From CADDZP01 sp035948135 (lineage in GTDB: Bacteria > Actinomycetota > Acidimicrobiia > Acidimicrobiales > AC-14), in contig DASZJL010000194.1 of assembly GCA_035948135.1 (NCBI GenBank), forward strand, positions 1 to 64,000: a DNA stretch of 64,000 nt, in the 5' to 3' direction. A program made the translations under genes and the position numbers. The notes under the pieces were generated by a model. The model was not told the DNA's origin and ran no database searches. It was given only the letters and a program-made list of their open reading frames with translations. Below are positions 22,053-30,711 of this stretch, one piece after another (within the stretch, counting starts at the first letter, position 1; the number at the start of each line of letters is the position of its first letter).

Positions 22053-22969
22053 CGGGGCGGCAAGGCGACCGAGCGAGACTTCTGCGCTGGTATCCGCCCG
22101 CGTGGCGTGAGCGATATGGCGAGGAGATGCTCGCCCTCATCGAGGACGAGATCGGTGCCGGGGAAGCCGGGCTGCGGCTGCGGCTCTCACTGGTCGGCCA
22201 CGGCCTGGCCGAGCGGGCGCGTGGCGCGGGAGTCGTCGGACCGAGCGCGTCGCGAGACGCAGACCTCCGCCGGGGCGCTCTTCTCGTGCTCGCCGCCTGG
22301 TGCTCCTTCATGGTGGCGGGCGCCGGGTACGCCAAGGCGGCCGAGCACTTCGACGCCGCCGTGCCGGTTGGCCTCCACCCCCTCCCGCAAGTCGCCTACG
22401 ACGTCGTTGCGGCCTTCGGTGCGCTCGGAGGCGTCCTTGTCCTCGTCGGCGCCGTGGTCGCGGGCCCCGGCTTCCTGCGGATGCTCCGCGCCGGCGCATG
22501 GCCGAGACTCCGAAGGCATGTGCTCCGGGCCAGTGTCGTGAGTGGTTTCGCGGCGGTGCTCGTCGTCCCGTTGGCGCTGTGGGCGCACCACCTTTCGGAC
22601 CATCAGCGCAACGGCGGGAGCGTCCTCTATGGCGCCGCGTTCTTGGCCTGGGCGGCCCTCGGCGTCGCGTCGCTCGTGTTGTGGACCGCGGTCGCGGTGG
22701 CCGTCGGGCGGCGCGTGGAGCTCAGTGCCCGTGCGCTTCGCGCCGAGGCCGGACTGGCTGTTGGTCTCGCCGCGGCGATGGTTGTCGTGACTGTTGCGAG
22801 CGTGGTGTGGTGGGCCGGGATGGCCGTCTACGCGCCGTCGTTCCTCACCGGCCAACAAGGTGGCACCGCGTCGGCGGTCTTCGACCTGCCGCTGATCGTC
22901 GCCGTGGGTCTCATGGTCTGCGGCCTCGCCCTTTCGAGTGTGGGCGTTCGGCGCATCGTCCGCGCCTGA
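22049..22969 (+). CDS. PadR-linked integral membrane protein (306 aa)
   Basis: The N terminus LLRWYPPAWRERYGEEMLAL is the conserved start of actinobacterial membrane proteins encoded next to PadR regulators. After about 75 polar residues, some six or seven hydrophobic helices follow. No catalytic or transport motif is visible, so the function is unknown; it is probably the effector controlled by the upstream regulator. It is translationally coupled to padR. Confidence 0.75.
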   Translation: MTGRQGDRARLLRWYPPAWRERYGEEMLALIEDEIGAGEAGLRLRLSLVGHGLAERARGAGVVGPSASRDADLRRGALLVLAAWCSFMVAGAGYAKAAEHFDAAVPVGLHPLPQVAYDVVAAFGALGGVLVLVGAVVAGPGFLRMLRAGAWPRLRRHVLRASVVSGFAAVLVVPLALWAHHLSDHQRNGGSVLYGAAFLAWAALGVASLVLWTAVAVAVGRRVELSARALRAEAGLAVGLAAAMVVVTVASVVWWAGMAVYAPSFLTGQQGGTASAVFDLPLIVAVGLMVCGLALSSVGVRRIVRA

Positions 22970-22981
22970 GGTCGCACGGCT

Positions 22982-23581
22982 TCACCACACCCCGGGTACC
23001 AAGCGCGCCGTGCGCCGGCTGTACTCGACGTAGGGCTCACCCAGCTCGGCCCGCAGAACGCGCTCTTCGACGCCGATCGTCCGGACGACGACACCGAACG
23101 CCGTGAGCGTGAAAGCGGCGATGGAAGCGACGTTGGCGGTGGCGACGCCAAACCCGATGAGGGCGAGCGCCGATCCCGCGTAGCCCGGGTGCCGGAGGAC
23201 GGCGTAAGGCCCGCTCGACACGACGTGGTGCCCCTCCTGGATGACGACGGCGCCGACGAAGAATCGCCCGAGCGTGCGTTTGGCCCACCAGCGGAGGCCG
23301 ATGCCCGCCCACGCCGCGACGAGCCCGATGACGAGCAGGGGCGTCGTCCACGGCAGCTGAAAGGCGGCAACGGTCGCCAGCGCGACGGAGATCCCCTCGC
23401 CCGCCATCAGCAACAGCAACCCCGACGGGCGATGTACCGGTCCTCGGACGACGTGGCCACCACCGGCGACCGCGCGCCCGCGCATCGCACGCGTCACGAG
23501 GCGGGCGTCGAGGAGCACGAAGGCGAGGTAGGTCGCCCAGAACAGGGCGGCCGGGACCGGGTCGGTGAAGACTGCGGACAC
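22982..23581 (-). CDS. Isoprenylcysteine carboxyl methyltransferase-like membrane protein (199 aa)
   Basis: A small multi-helix membrane protein of the ICMT/PEMT superfamily, which transfers methyl groups from SAM to lipid-linked substrates. The SAM-binding signature is SSGPYAVLRHPGYAGSAL, and VRTIGVEERVLRAELGEPYV followed by EYSRRTARLVP is the conserved C terminus. The GTG at 23581 has AGGAG five bases upstream; the longer frame to 23623 overlaps the TetR gene. It follows the TetR stop by eight bases, so it is likely co-transcribed with and controlled by that regulator. Confidence 0.85.
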   Translation of the reverse strand: MSAVFTDPVPAALFWATYLAFVLLDARLVTRAMRGRAVAGGGHVVRGPVHRPSGLLLLMAGEGISVALATVAAFQLPWTTPLLVIGLVAAWAGIGLRWWAKRTLGRFFVGAVVIQEGHHVVSSGPYAVLRHPGYAGSALALIGFGVATANVASIAAFTLTAFGVVVRTIGVEERVLRAELGEPYVEYSRRTARLVPGVW

Positions 23582-23589
23582 CCGGGCTC

Positions 23590-24174
23590 CTATCCCGCCA
23601 ACCGCAGGGCGAGGTCGACCCACGCGGCCACGAAACGGTCCTGGCCGACGTCGTTGGGCAGGCGGCCGAACAGCTTGGTCTGCTGCCAGTAGTTGCCGAT
23701 GGCGCCGAACAACACGTCCGCAACCGCTTCGGTGTCGTGTTCGGCGAGCACGCCCGCTTCCACCTTCGAGGCCAGCCAGTCGGCCAGATACCGGTAGGCC
23801 CGGGTGGAGAGGTCGCTTGAACCGCCGAACAGCTCGGGAAACGTGTCGCCCTCCTTCGCCCGCAGGCGGATCCAGTCCTCGGTCGCGTCAAACAGGAGGA
23901 GGGAACCGCGTACGAGCACGGTGAGCTCAGACTTCAGATCGTCGAGTGGTAGCGCGGCGTGCATGGCGTAGGCGCTGTCGGCCACCGTCACGCAATGGTC
24001 GACGACGGCGGCCAGCACCGCCTCCTTCGAGGTGAAGTGGGCGTACAGGCCCCCCGCCCCAGGCTTGAGCCCCGCCGCCTTCTCCAGCTCGGCGACCGAG
24101 GTCCCGGCGAAGCCGTTGGTGCCGAAGAGCTTCGTCGCCTCCTCGACAATCCGTTGACGCGTGTCCGCCGCCAC
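23590..24174 (-). CDS. TetR-family transcriptional regulator (194 aa)
   Basis: Helix-turn-helix at residues 3-50: TRQRIVEEATKLFGTNGFAG, TSVAELEKAAGLKPGAGGLY and HFTSKEAVLAAVV. The C-terminal domain is helical, with YLADWLASKVEAGVLAEHDT matching the TetR_C_11-like pattern. The GTG at 24174 is eight bases after TACACT (24187-24182 on the minus strand), with no Shine-Dalgarno sequence, so it is probably leaderless. The membrane methyltransferase downstream is the likely target. Confidence 0.88.
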   Translation of the reverse strand: MAADTRQRIVEEATKLFGTNGFAGTSVAELEKAAGLKPGAGGLYAHFTSKEAVLAAVVDHCVTVADSAYAMHAALPLDDLKSELTVLVRGSLLLFDATEDWIRLRAKEGDTFPELFGGSSDLSTRAYRYLADWLASKVEAGVLAEHDTEAVADVLFGAIGNYWQQTKLFGRLPNDVGQDRFVAAWVDLALRLAG

Positions 24175-24181
24175 GGCCCTA

Positions 24182-24191
24182 AGTGTACACT
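24182..24191. promoter_or_regulatory. Candidate operator overlapping the tetR -10 box
   Basis: AGTGTACACT is a perfect 10-bp palindrome that contains the minus-strand -10 box TACACT. A second partial dyad, TCAGT-N4-ACTGA, lies a few bases upstream. Both are candidates for autorepression of the 23590-24174 regulator. Confidence 0.5.
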
Positions 24192-24207
24192 GGCAAAGAG
24201 TCAGTGG

Positions 24208-24795
24208 CTACTGATTTTCGACCGACGGCCAGTCACCGCTGTCGTGGCATTCGGCCATCGAGCGGCCGTCGGCCACCTTCCACACCTCCCAGCCGTTCAC
24301 CTCGACACCGCCGTTGACGTAGACCGACGCCGGGTTCAGGAACTGAAACTTGCGCCCGTCGTCGAGGACCAGCCAGGGCGGCTCGACCACGCCGTACCTG
24401 CCCTGGTACTCGACGAGCGTCCCGTGCGGCACGTCGCCAAGGGTGCGACCCCGGAACGTGCGCGCTTCCACCCTGCCCCCGCGCGGCGTCGAACGCGGTG
24501 GCGCGGACGCGACCCTGCGAGCGGTCGCTCGGGGAGGAGCTGGCGGTCGGGGCTCGGGCGGCGGTGCGGCTGGGGTTGCCGCTCGCTCCGCGGCTGCTCG
24601 AATGTCGGCGGCGACGCCGACCGGGATGTCCGACCGATCGCACACCCGTTGAACGACATCTCGGCGCTCGCCGGGCTCGAGCTCGCGAAGAAGGCGCGTG
24701 ACCCGAGCACTCGCCCACCGAGGAAGGCCGGGATCGCGGCGGGCGATCGCATCGCCGACCACCTTCCCCAGTTGCTGCTCCACCGAGTCGGTCAT
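24208..24795 (-). CDS. Hypothetical protein (195 aa), proline-rich linker and C-terminal beta domain
   Basis: I do not recognise the family. The first 70 residues are helical and charged (EQQLGKVVGDAIARRDPGLP, RVTRLLRELEPGERRDVVQR). Residues about 72-105 are Pro/Ala/Arg-rich and probably disordered. The last 80 residues contain DVPHGTLVEYQGRYGVVEPP and WLVLDDGRKFQFLNPASVYV, suggesting a compact beta fold. There is no signal peptide or membrane segment. It lies between a TetR gene and a MerR-type sensor on the same strand with 36 bp to the latter, which ends downstream of nothing else. Confidence 0.6.
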   Translation of the reverse strand: MTDSVEQQLGKVVGDAIARRDPGLPRWASARVTRLLRELEPGERRDVVQRVCDRSDIPVGVAADIRAAAERAATPAAPPPEPRPPAPPRATARRVASAPPRSTPRGGRVEARTFRGRTLGDVPHGTLVEYQGRYGVVEPPWLVLDDGRKFQFLNPASVYVNGGVEVNGWEVWKVADGRSMAECHDSGDWPSVENQ

Positions 24796-24831
24796 GACTC
24801 TTATCCCAGCACGTGACCGGTCTGGCCGCGT

Positions 24832-26283
24832 CTACTTTCTGGCGGCTGCCACCACGTTGGCGATCGCCTGCATGAAGTCGGTCGCCGACCTGTCGAACGA
24901 GCGGACGCCGGTGCATTCGGCGGTGACCGCGCCCCGGGATCCGCCAGAACCGAAAACGGGCGCCGCTACAGCCGAGCGTGTTCCCCCGGTAAATGACGTG
25001 GTGTCGAAGCGCCGCTCGCTTGTGACGTCTTCGACGACGACGACGCTGCGGGCGAGCATGGTGTACCCGGCGAGGGATCTGCTGCCCGACGGGACCGTGA
25101 CGGGGCCGCCCTCGGGGGAGGTGGCCCGCACCACCAACTTGCCGTCGCCGCCGACCTCGGTGACCGTGGCCCGGTCGGCGCCGAGGAGCCGCCGGGTGGC
25201 TTCGACGATCTCATGGAGAAGTGTGTCGTCGCTCGAGGAGCTGTCGGTGCCCTTGGCCACGGCGCGTGCACCCAGGACCGCGACGGCCGACGCCCGCAGG
25301 TCCCTCGTGTGCAGCTCCTCATCGATGTGCCGTTGCTCGCTCAGATCGTGCAAGAGGTTGATGCGCCCCACCGGCTCGCCGTCCGTGCCGAACAGCGGTG
25401 TCGAGATGAGCTGGCAGGTCGACGTCGACCCGTCCCTGCGGACCACTGGGACCTCGCCGCTGAAACGTTCTCCAGCCGAAACTCGCGCCCTGATCTCCTC
25501 GAGGTGCTCGTGGCTCTCGCGGGAGGCGGTCGGAAAGGAGTCGATGTGCCGGCCGACGAACTCTTCGACCGGCCAGCCCGTGAGTGCCACCGCGGCGTTG
25601 TTCACGTAGGTGATCACGCCGTTGTTGTCGGACGCCGTCACTGCTTCACCAACGGCATCGAGGAGCGCAGAACGAAATCGGTGCTCGGCCTCGGCCGCTT
25701 TGCGCTTGGTGACGTCGCTGACGATGGCGACGCTTCCCTCGTATCGACCGGCGCGGTCGAAGACGGGCCGCACGTGGGATTCCGCGTCGAACGTCGTGCC
25801 GTCGGCTCGACGGAGCCTTCCGTCGAACACGAAGGCAATCCCATGCCGGAGACCGGCCAAGTGTTCCCTGGCCGACGACAGGTCTTCTTCGGGAATGAAC
25901 GACAGCAGGTTCGTGGCCAGCAACTCCTCCACGGTGGAGCGGAGCATCTCGGCCATCCGTCGGTTGGCGTAGATCGTGCGAGCGTCCTTACCGACGAGGA
26001 CGCCGAGTGTCAGGTTCTGCAGGATCTGCTGGAGCACGCGGCTCTCGGGCTCGTTGGGCGGTCCGCCGTCCCCCGCGCTCACGACTCGCGCCGCCGCGGA
26101 CGCGAGTGTGAGGCCCTCGTCGATGAGTCGCCGGACGGTGAGGACCCGGGCGACATCCTCCTCGGAATACTGGCGTTGGCCGCCCGGTGTCCGCGTCGGT
26201 GTCAGGAGGCCGAACCGGCGCTCCCAGGCCCGCAGCGTGCCGGCCTCGACGCCGGTACGGCGGGCCAGCTCGCCGATGCGCAT
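24832..26283 (-). CDS. MerR-type regulator fused to PAS, PAS and GAF sensor domains (483 aa)
   Basis: The N terminus is a MerR helix-turn-helix (MRIGELARRTGVEAGTLRAW, GGQRQYSEEDVARVLTVRR, residues 1-70). Two PAS domains follow (about 85-200 with IYANRRMAEMLRSTVEELLA; about 205-330 with VNNAAVALTGWPVEEFVGRH) and then a GAF domain (about 335-483, LLHEIVEATRRLLGADRATV). There is no kinase, GGDEF or other output, so the sensors must control the DNA-binding domain directly. GAGG lies eight bases before the ATG at 26283, which I prefer over the GTG at 26325. Ligand and target genes are unknown. Confidence 0.85.
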   Translation of the reverse strand: MRIGELARRTGVEAGTLRAWERRFGLLTPTRTPGGQRQYSEEDVARVLTVRRLIDEGLTLASAAARVVSAGDGGPPNEPESRVLQQILQNLTLGVLVGKDARTIYANRRMAEMLRSTVEELLATNLLSFIPEEDLSSAREHLAGLRHGIAFVFDGRLRRADGTTFDAESHVRPVFDRAGRYEGSVAIVSDVTKRKAAEAEHRFRSALLDAVGEAVTASDNNGVITYVNNAAVALTGWPVEEFVGRHIDSFPTASRESHEHLEEIRARVSAGERFSGEVPVVRRDGSTSTCQLISTPLFGTDGEPVGRINLLHDLSEQRHIDEELHTRDLRASAVAVLGARAVAKGTDSSSSDDTLLHEIVEATRRLLGADRATVTEVGGDGKLVVRATSPEGGPVTVPSGSRSLAGYTMLARSVVVVEDVTSERRFDTTSFTGGTRSAVAAPVFGSGGSRGAVTAECTGVRSFDRSATDFMQAIANVVAAARK

Positions 26284-26502
26284 CGCCACGTCCTCGACCG
26301 TACGGGCGCCGGGCAGCGTGTACAAGGCTCAGTGCCGGTGCGTCCCAAATGGGATGGCGTCGCCGGTCTCTGAACACGCTGTTCAACGTTCCTTGCCGTT
26401 TCCCCCCGCATTCCTTGACGCAACCCCCGTGGCCCCACCAACGATGCGGGTGGTGCAACACCCGTCGGAGTCCGTCCCTCGAGCCGGACGCGTAGGAGCA
26501 TC

Positions 26503-26916
26503 ATGGCGACCGCCGTCCGCCCTGTGACGCCCGGCGAGTCCGCGGGCGAGGGCGACGACAAGCTGCTTGCGGCTTTGGTGGAGGCGGTCGGGGTGCTCGA
26601 AGAGGTCGGCCGCGGGTCCGGTCAGATCGCCGCCAAGGCGCAGGCGCTCGTCGCGCAGCGGCGCGAGGGACGCCGGTGGGACGAGATCCTGTGCGCCGAG
26701 GAGGTTCCTCGCTTAACCGCGCTCCTGTCTGACAGCTCCGAGGCCATCGGGCGCGTCAACTCCCGGGTCAGGCGCGCGCAGACCGATGTGCTCTACGAGC
26801 AGGGACTGGCGATGCACCGCATCGGCGAGCTCCTGGGCATCACGCGCCAGCGGGTCGCCGTACTGCTCAACGCGGTGGGGGACGAGAAGGGCAAGGTTGG
26901 CGAGACCCCCCGGTAG
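26503..26916 (+). CDS. Helix-turn-helix protein of unknown function (137 aa)
   Basis: No named family recognised. The middle is helical, and the C terminus YEQGLAMHRIGELLGITRQR followed by VAVLLNAV reads as a helix-turn-helix of the kind that recognises DNA. AGGAG precedes the ATG by four bases. It sits directly upstream of the trigger factor gene and could be a local regulator. The 26326-26502 gap upstream holds a CGGGTG/CACCCG hairpin (26447-26464) and no gene. Confidence 0.6.
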   Translation: MATAVRPVTPGESAGEGDDKLLAALVEAVGVLEEVGRGSGQIAAKAQALVAQRREGRRWDEILCAEEVPRLTALLSDSSEAIGRVNSRVRRAQTDVLYEQGLAMHRIGELLGITRQRVAVLLNAVGDEKGKVGETPR

Positions 26917-26928
26917 GGTGGTCCGCCG

Positions 26929-28278
26929 ATGCGGTCAAGCGTTGAGCCCCTGGAGGGCAACAAAGTAAAGGTGTCGGTCGAGGTCGACGAGGCCGAGTTC
27001 GACAAGGCCATCGACGCCGCCTTCCGCAAGATCGCCCGCCAGACCCGCATCCCGGGGTTCCGGCCGGGCAAGGCGCCCCGCCGCATCCTCGAGGCCCGTC
27101 TGGGGACCGACGTGGCGCGTGAAGAGGCCCTCCGCGACGCGCTGCCCGACTACTACATCCAGGCGCTCGAGGAGCAGGACGTCGACGCCATCGCCCCGCC
27201 CGAGTTCGAGATCACGTCGGGCCAGGAGTCCGGGCCGGTGCAGTTCGAGGCGGTCGTGGAGGTTCGCCCCCAGGTCTCGGTCGCCGGGTATCAGGGTTTG
27301 CGCGTCACGGTTCCGAGCCCCGAGGTCACCGACGACGAGGTCGCCGGCCAGCTCGATCGGCTGCGCGAGCAGTTCGGCGAGCTACAGACCGTCTCCCGGC
27401 CTGCCCGTGACGGCGACCACGTGCTCATCGATCTCAGCGGGTACCGCCATTCCGAGCAGATCGAAGGCCTCACGGCCGACGACTTCCTCTACGAGCTGGG
27501 GAGCGGGTCGGTGGTTCCCGAGCTCGACGACGAGCTCCGTGGGACCAAGGCCGGCGACATCCTCAAGTTCACGGCGCCAGTGCCGGGCCAGGACGACGAC
27601 GTCGGTTTCCAGGTCCTCGTCAAAGAGGTGAAGGAGAAGCTGCTCCCCGACGTCACCGACGAGTGGGCGAGCGACGCGTCCGAGTTCGACACCGTCGACG
27701 CCTTGCGCGACGACATCCGCACCCGCCTGGGCGCCGTCAAGAAGATGCAGGCCCAGTTGAGCGTGCGCAGTCAGGCGGTCGACGCCCTCGTCGAGCTGGT
27801 CTCCGAGGAGATTCCCGAGCCGTTGATCAACGAAGAGATGCAGCGTCGTCTCCACGAGCTTTCGCACCGTCTCGCGGCCCAGGGCGCCGACCTCGCCCAG
27901 TACCTACAGGCCACCGGGCAGTCGGCCGAGGAGTTCCAGGCAAACCTGCAAGAGGCTGCGTTGACAGCGGTCAAGGCCGACCTCGCCCTGCGGGGGGTGG
28001 CCGACGCTGAGGACCTCGACGCGAGCGACGAAGAGGTCGATGCCGAGATCGAACGGATCGCGCAAGCAACAGGTCAAAAGTCTGCTGCCGTCCGCAAGCA
28101 GCTCGACCGCAATGACCAGCTACCCGCGGTACGCTCGGATATCAGGAAGGGAAAGGCCTTGACGTGGCTGACAGAGCACGTCGAGATCGCCGATGAGGAA
28201 GGCAAGATCATCGATCGTGCGGAGCTCATGAGTCCCACACCCGACACGCCCGCTGAAGAGGAAGCTCCCGCAGAATGA
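26929..28278 (+). CDS. tig: Trigger factor, ribosome-associated chaperone and prolyl isomerase (449 aa)
   Basis: Binds the ribosome exit tunnel and shields nascent chains. The ribosome-binding signature is GFRPGKAPRRILE near residue 45. The FKBP-type isomerase domain spans about 150-240 (ARDGDHVLIDLSGYRHSEQI, FLYELGSGSVVPELDDEL). The helical C-terminal arms follow, ending in an acidic tail (TPDTPAEEEAPAE). TAGGGT at 26914-26919 lies ten bases before the ATG and there is no Shine-Dalgarno sequence. The stop overlaps the clpP start (ATGA), linking chaperone and protease synthesis. Confidence 0.97.
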   Translation: MRSSVEPLEGNKVKVSVEVDEAEFDKAIDAAFRKIARQTRIPGFRPGKAPRRILEARLGTDVAREEALRDALPDYYIQALEEQDVDAIAPPEFEITSGQESGPVQFEAVVEVRPQVSVAGYQGLRVTVPSPEVTDDEVAGQLDRLREQFGELQTVSRPARDGDHVLIDLSGYRHSEQIEGLTADDFLYELGSGSVVPELDDELRGTKAGDILKFTAPVPGQDDDVGFQVLVKEVKEKLLPDVTDEWASDASEFDTVDALRDDIRTRLGAVKKMQAQLSVRSQAVDALVELVSEEIPEPLINEEMQRRLHELSHRLAAQGADLAQYLQATGQSAEEFQANLQEAALTAVKADLALRGVADAEDLDASDEEVDAEIERIAQATGQKSAAVRKQLDRNDQLPAVRSDIRKGKALTWLTEHVEIADEEGKIIDRAELMSPTPDTPAEEEAPAE

Positions 28279-28901
28279 CGCGCAACTACTCCATGCCGTA
28301 CGTGGTCGAGCAGACCAACCGGGGCGAGCGCACCTACGACATCTTCTCCCGGCTGCTCAAGGAGAGGATCATCTTCCTCGGCACGCCGATCGACGACACT
28401 ATTGCCAACCTGATCATGGCCCAGCTGCTTCATCTGGAGTCCGAGGATCCCGACAAAGACATCAACCTCTACATCAACTCGCCCGGCGGCGACATCACAG
28501 GGTTGTTCGCGATCTACGACACGATGCAGTACATCAAGCCCGACATCATGACGATCTGCATGGGCCAGGCCGCGTCCGCAGCCGCCGTGCTGCTTGGCGC
28601 CGGCACCAAGGGCAAGCGCTTCTCGCTGCCCCACGCCCGCATCCTTCTGCACCAGCCCTACGGCGGCGCGGGCGGGCAGGCGGCCGACATCGAGATCCAG
28701 GCCAAGGAAATCATGCGGCTCCGCGAGCTGCTCGATCGCATCCTGGCGCACCACACCGGTCAGTCCATGGAGAAGGTCAGCAAGGACACCGACCGGGACT
28801 TCATCATGAGCGCCGACGAGGCCAGGGACTACGGCCTCATCGACGAAGTCATCGTGAGCCGCGAGCTGGCACAGGTGCCGCAAGTGGCAGGCGTGAGCTA
28901 A
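28275..28901 (+). CDS. clpP: ATP-dependent Clp protease proteolytic subunit (208 aa)
   Basis: The serine peptidase of the Clp machine. The catalytic Ser is in CMGQAASAAAVLL, the His in ARILLHQPYGG, and the Asp in KDTDRDFIMSADEA. INLYINSPGGDITGLFAIYD is the oxyanion region. The second residue after the nucleophile is Ala-Ala where the usual form has Met-Gly, a mild variant. It overlaps tig by four bases and is 13 bp before clpX. A second clpP, common in Actinobacteria, is not next to it. Confidence 0.97.
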   Translation: MTRNYSMPYVVEQTNRGERTYDIFSRLLKERIIFLGTPIDDTIANLIMAQLLHLESEDPDKDINLYINSPGGDITGLFAIYDTMQYIKPDIMTICMGQAASAAAVLLGAGTKGKRFSLPHARILLHQPYGGAGGQAADIEIQAKEIMRLRELLDRILAHHTGQSMEKVSKDTDRDFIMSADEARDYGLIDEVIVSRELAQVPQVAGVS

Positions 28902-28914
28902 GGGGGACAGGCGG

Positions 28915-30189
28915 GTGGCGAAGTTCGGAGACGGTGGTGACCTTCTCAAGTGCTCCTTCTGCGGTAAGTCGCAGAAGCAGGTCAAGAAGCTGATCGCCGG
29001 ACCCGGCGTTTACATCTGCGACGAGTGCATCGATCTCTGCAACGAGATCATCGAGGAGGAGCTCTCCGAGACCTCCGAGCTGCGCTTCGACGAGCTGCCC
29101 AAGCCCCGTGAGATCTACGCCTTCCTGAACGACTACGTCATCGGCCAAGAGCAGGCCAAGAAGATCCTCTCGGTCGCGGTCTACAACCACTACAAGCGCG
29201 TGCAGGTCGGTGCGTACACCGACGGCGAGGTCGAGCTGGCCAAGTCGAACATCCTGTTGCTCGGCCCGACCGGCTGCGGCAAGACCCTGCTGGCGCAGAC
29301 ACTCGCTCGCATGCTCAACGTGCCCTTCGCCATCGCAGACGCGACCGCGCTGACCGAAGCGGGTTACGTCGGCGAAGACGTCGAGAACATCCTCCTCAAG
29401 CTCATCCAGGCCGCCGACTACGACGTCAAGAAGGCCGAGACCGGCATCATCTACATCGACGAGATCGACAAGATCGCCCGCAAGAGCGAGAACCCGTCGA
29501 TCACGCGTGACGTGTCGGGCGAGGGTGTGCAGCAGGCGCTCCTGAAGATCCTCGAGGGCACTACTGCTTCAGTGCCGCCGCAGGGCGGCCGCAAGCACCC
29601 CCACCAAGAGTTCATCCAGATCGACACCACCAACATCCTCTTCATCTGCGGCGGCGCCTTCGCCGGCATCGAGAAGATCATCGAGAGCCGCATCGGCCAC
29701 AAGGGCGTCGGCTTCGGCGCCGACATCCGCCGCTCGGAGGAGAAGGACCTCGGGATGATCCTGGGCCAGGTCCTGCCCGAAGACCTGCTGAAGTTCGGTC
29801 TCATCCCCGAGTTCGTCGGTCGCCTCCCGGTCATCGGCGCCGTGTCCAACCTCGACCAGGAGGCGCTGGTGCGCATCCTCGTCGAGCCGAAGAACGCGCT
29901 GGTGAAGCAGTACCGCAAGTTCTTCGAGTTCGACGGCGTCGAGCTCGAGTTCGCGAGTGACGCGCTCGAGGCGGTGGCCGAGCAGGCCCTGCTGCGGGGC
30001 ACCGGCGCCCGCGGCCTGCGCGCCATCCTCGAAGAGGTGCTGCTCAACGTGATGTACGACCTGCCCAGCCGCAGCGACGTGGGCAAGTGCGTCATCGACC
30101 GCAATGTGGTGCTCGAGAAGGTGAACCCCACCCTCGTGCCCCGCTCGGACAAGCCCGAGCAGACCCGCCCCCGCCGCGCCGCCTCGTAG
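28915..30189 (+). CDS. clpX: ATP-dependent Clp protease ATP-binding subunit ClpX (424 aa)
   Basis: AAA+ unfoldase that feeds ClpP. The N-terminal zinc domain has CSFCGKS and CDECIDLC (residues 11-40). Walker A is GPTGCGKT near 117, Walker B IIYIDEIDK near 180, the pore loop GYVGED near 145, and the RIGHKGVGFGADI segment matches the RKH/arginine region. The IGF-type ClpP-binding loop is represented by LIPEFVGRLPVIGAV. The GTG start has AAGGGGG seven bases upstream. Length is normal. Confidence 0.97.
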   Translation: MAKFGDGGDLLKCSFCGKSQKQVKKLIAGPGVYICDECIDLCNEIIEEELSETSELRFDELPKPREIYAFLNDYVIGQEQAKKILSVAVYNHYKRVQVGAYTDGEVELAKSNILLLGPTGCGKTLLAQTLARMLNVPFAIADATALTEAGYVGEDVENILLKLIQAADYDVKKAETGIIYIDEIDKIARKSENPSITRDVSGEGVQQALLKILEGTTASVPPQGGRKHPHQEFIQIDTTNILFICGGAFAGIEKIIESRIGHKGVGFGADIRRSEEKDLGMILGQVLPEDLLKFGLIPEFVGRLPVIGAVSNLDQEALVRILVEPKNALVKQYRKFFEFDGVELEFASDALEAVAEQALLRGTGARGLRAILEEVLLNVMYDLPSRSDVGKCVIDRNVVLEKVNPTLVPRSDKPEQTRPRRAAS

Positions 30190-30249
30190 TTTCAGCCGAA
30201 CCCCCGGTGGTTAGGCTTCCTCCTACGACGCGCGCGTGAGGAGAGGCGT

Positions 30250-30705
30250 ATGGGCAAGGTGGTCAAGGGAGTACTGATCGGAGGGCTGATCGGCGCGGCA
30301 GTCGCCGGCATGAAATCGCTCCAATCGGATCAGCCGTCGGAGGACGCCGGCAGTGACGTGGCCAGGACCGCGGCCACGGGTGCCGCCGTCGGCGGTGTCC
30401 TGGCGTTGGTCATCGGCCGCCGCCAGAAGAAGAAGCAGGCCAAGAAGCGCCTCAAGTTGGGCGGGGCTCTGACCGCTGCCGGGCTCGCAGAAGCGGCCCG
30501 TGCCGCTCGCCCCGTTATCGAGCAGGCGGCCGAGGTGGCGCGCGACCGGGCGTCGAAGGCGGCCGAGGCGGCCCGTCCCGCGTTCGAGCAGGCCGCCGAC
30601 GTTGCCCGTGATCGAGCGTCCAAGGCGGCAGCCGCGGCCCAAGCCAAGCTCGAGGACGTCGCCAGCAGCAACGGCGACCGCCCGATCCTGGTGCGCCTGG
30701 GCTGA
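30250..30705 (+). CDS. Glycine-zipper protein with amphipathic 22-residue repeats (151 aa)
   Basis: Unknown function. The N terminus (VKGVLIGGLIGAAVAGMKSL) and residues 43-56 (TGAAVGGVLALVIG) are Gly-rich hydrophobic segments able to enter membranes. A Lys/Arg cluster (RRQKKKQAKKRLK) follows. Residues 86-107 and 108-129 are two near-identical 22-mers, ARPVIEQAAEVARDRASKAA and ARPAFEQAADVARDRASKAA with short tails, an 11-residue periodicity like amphipathic lipid-binding or LEA-type helices. GGAG precedes the ATG. It is followed by an inverted repeat, so it is probably monocistronic. Confidence 0.65.
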   Translation: MGKVVKGVLIGGLIGAAVAGMKSLQSDQPSEDAGSDVARTAATGAAVGGVLALVIGRRQKKKQAKKRLKLGGALTAAGLAEAARAARPVIEQAAEVARDRASKAAEAARPAFEQAADVARDRASKAAAAAQAKLEDVASSNGDRPILVRLG

Positions 30706-30711
30706 CTCCAC

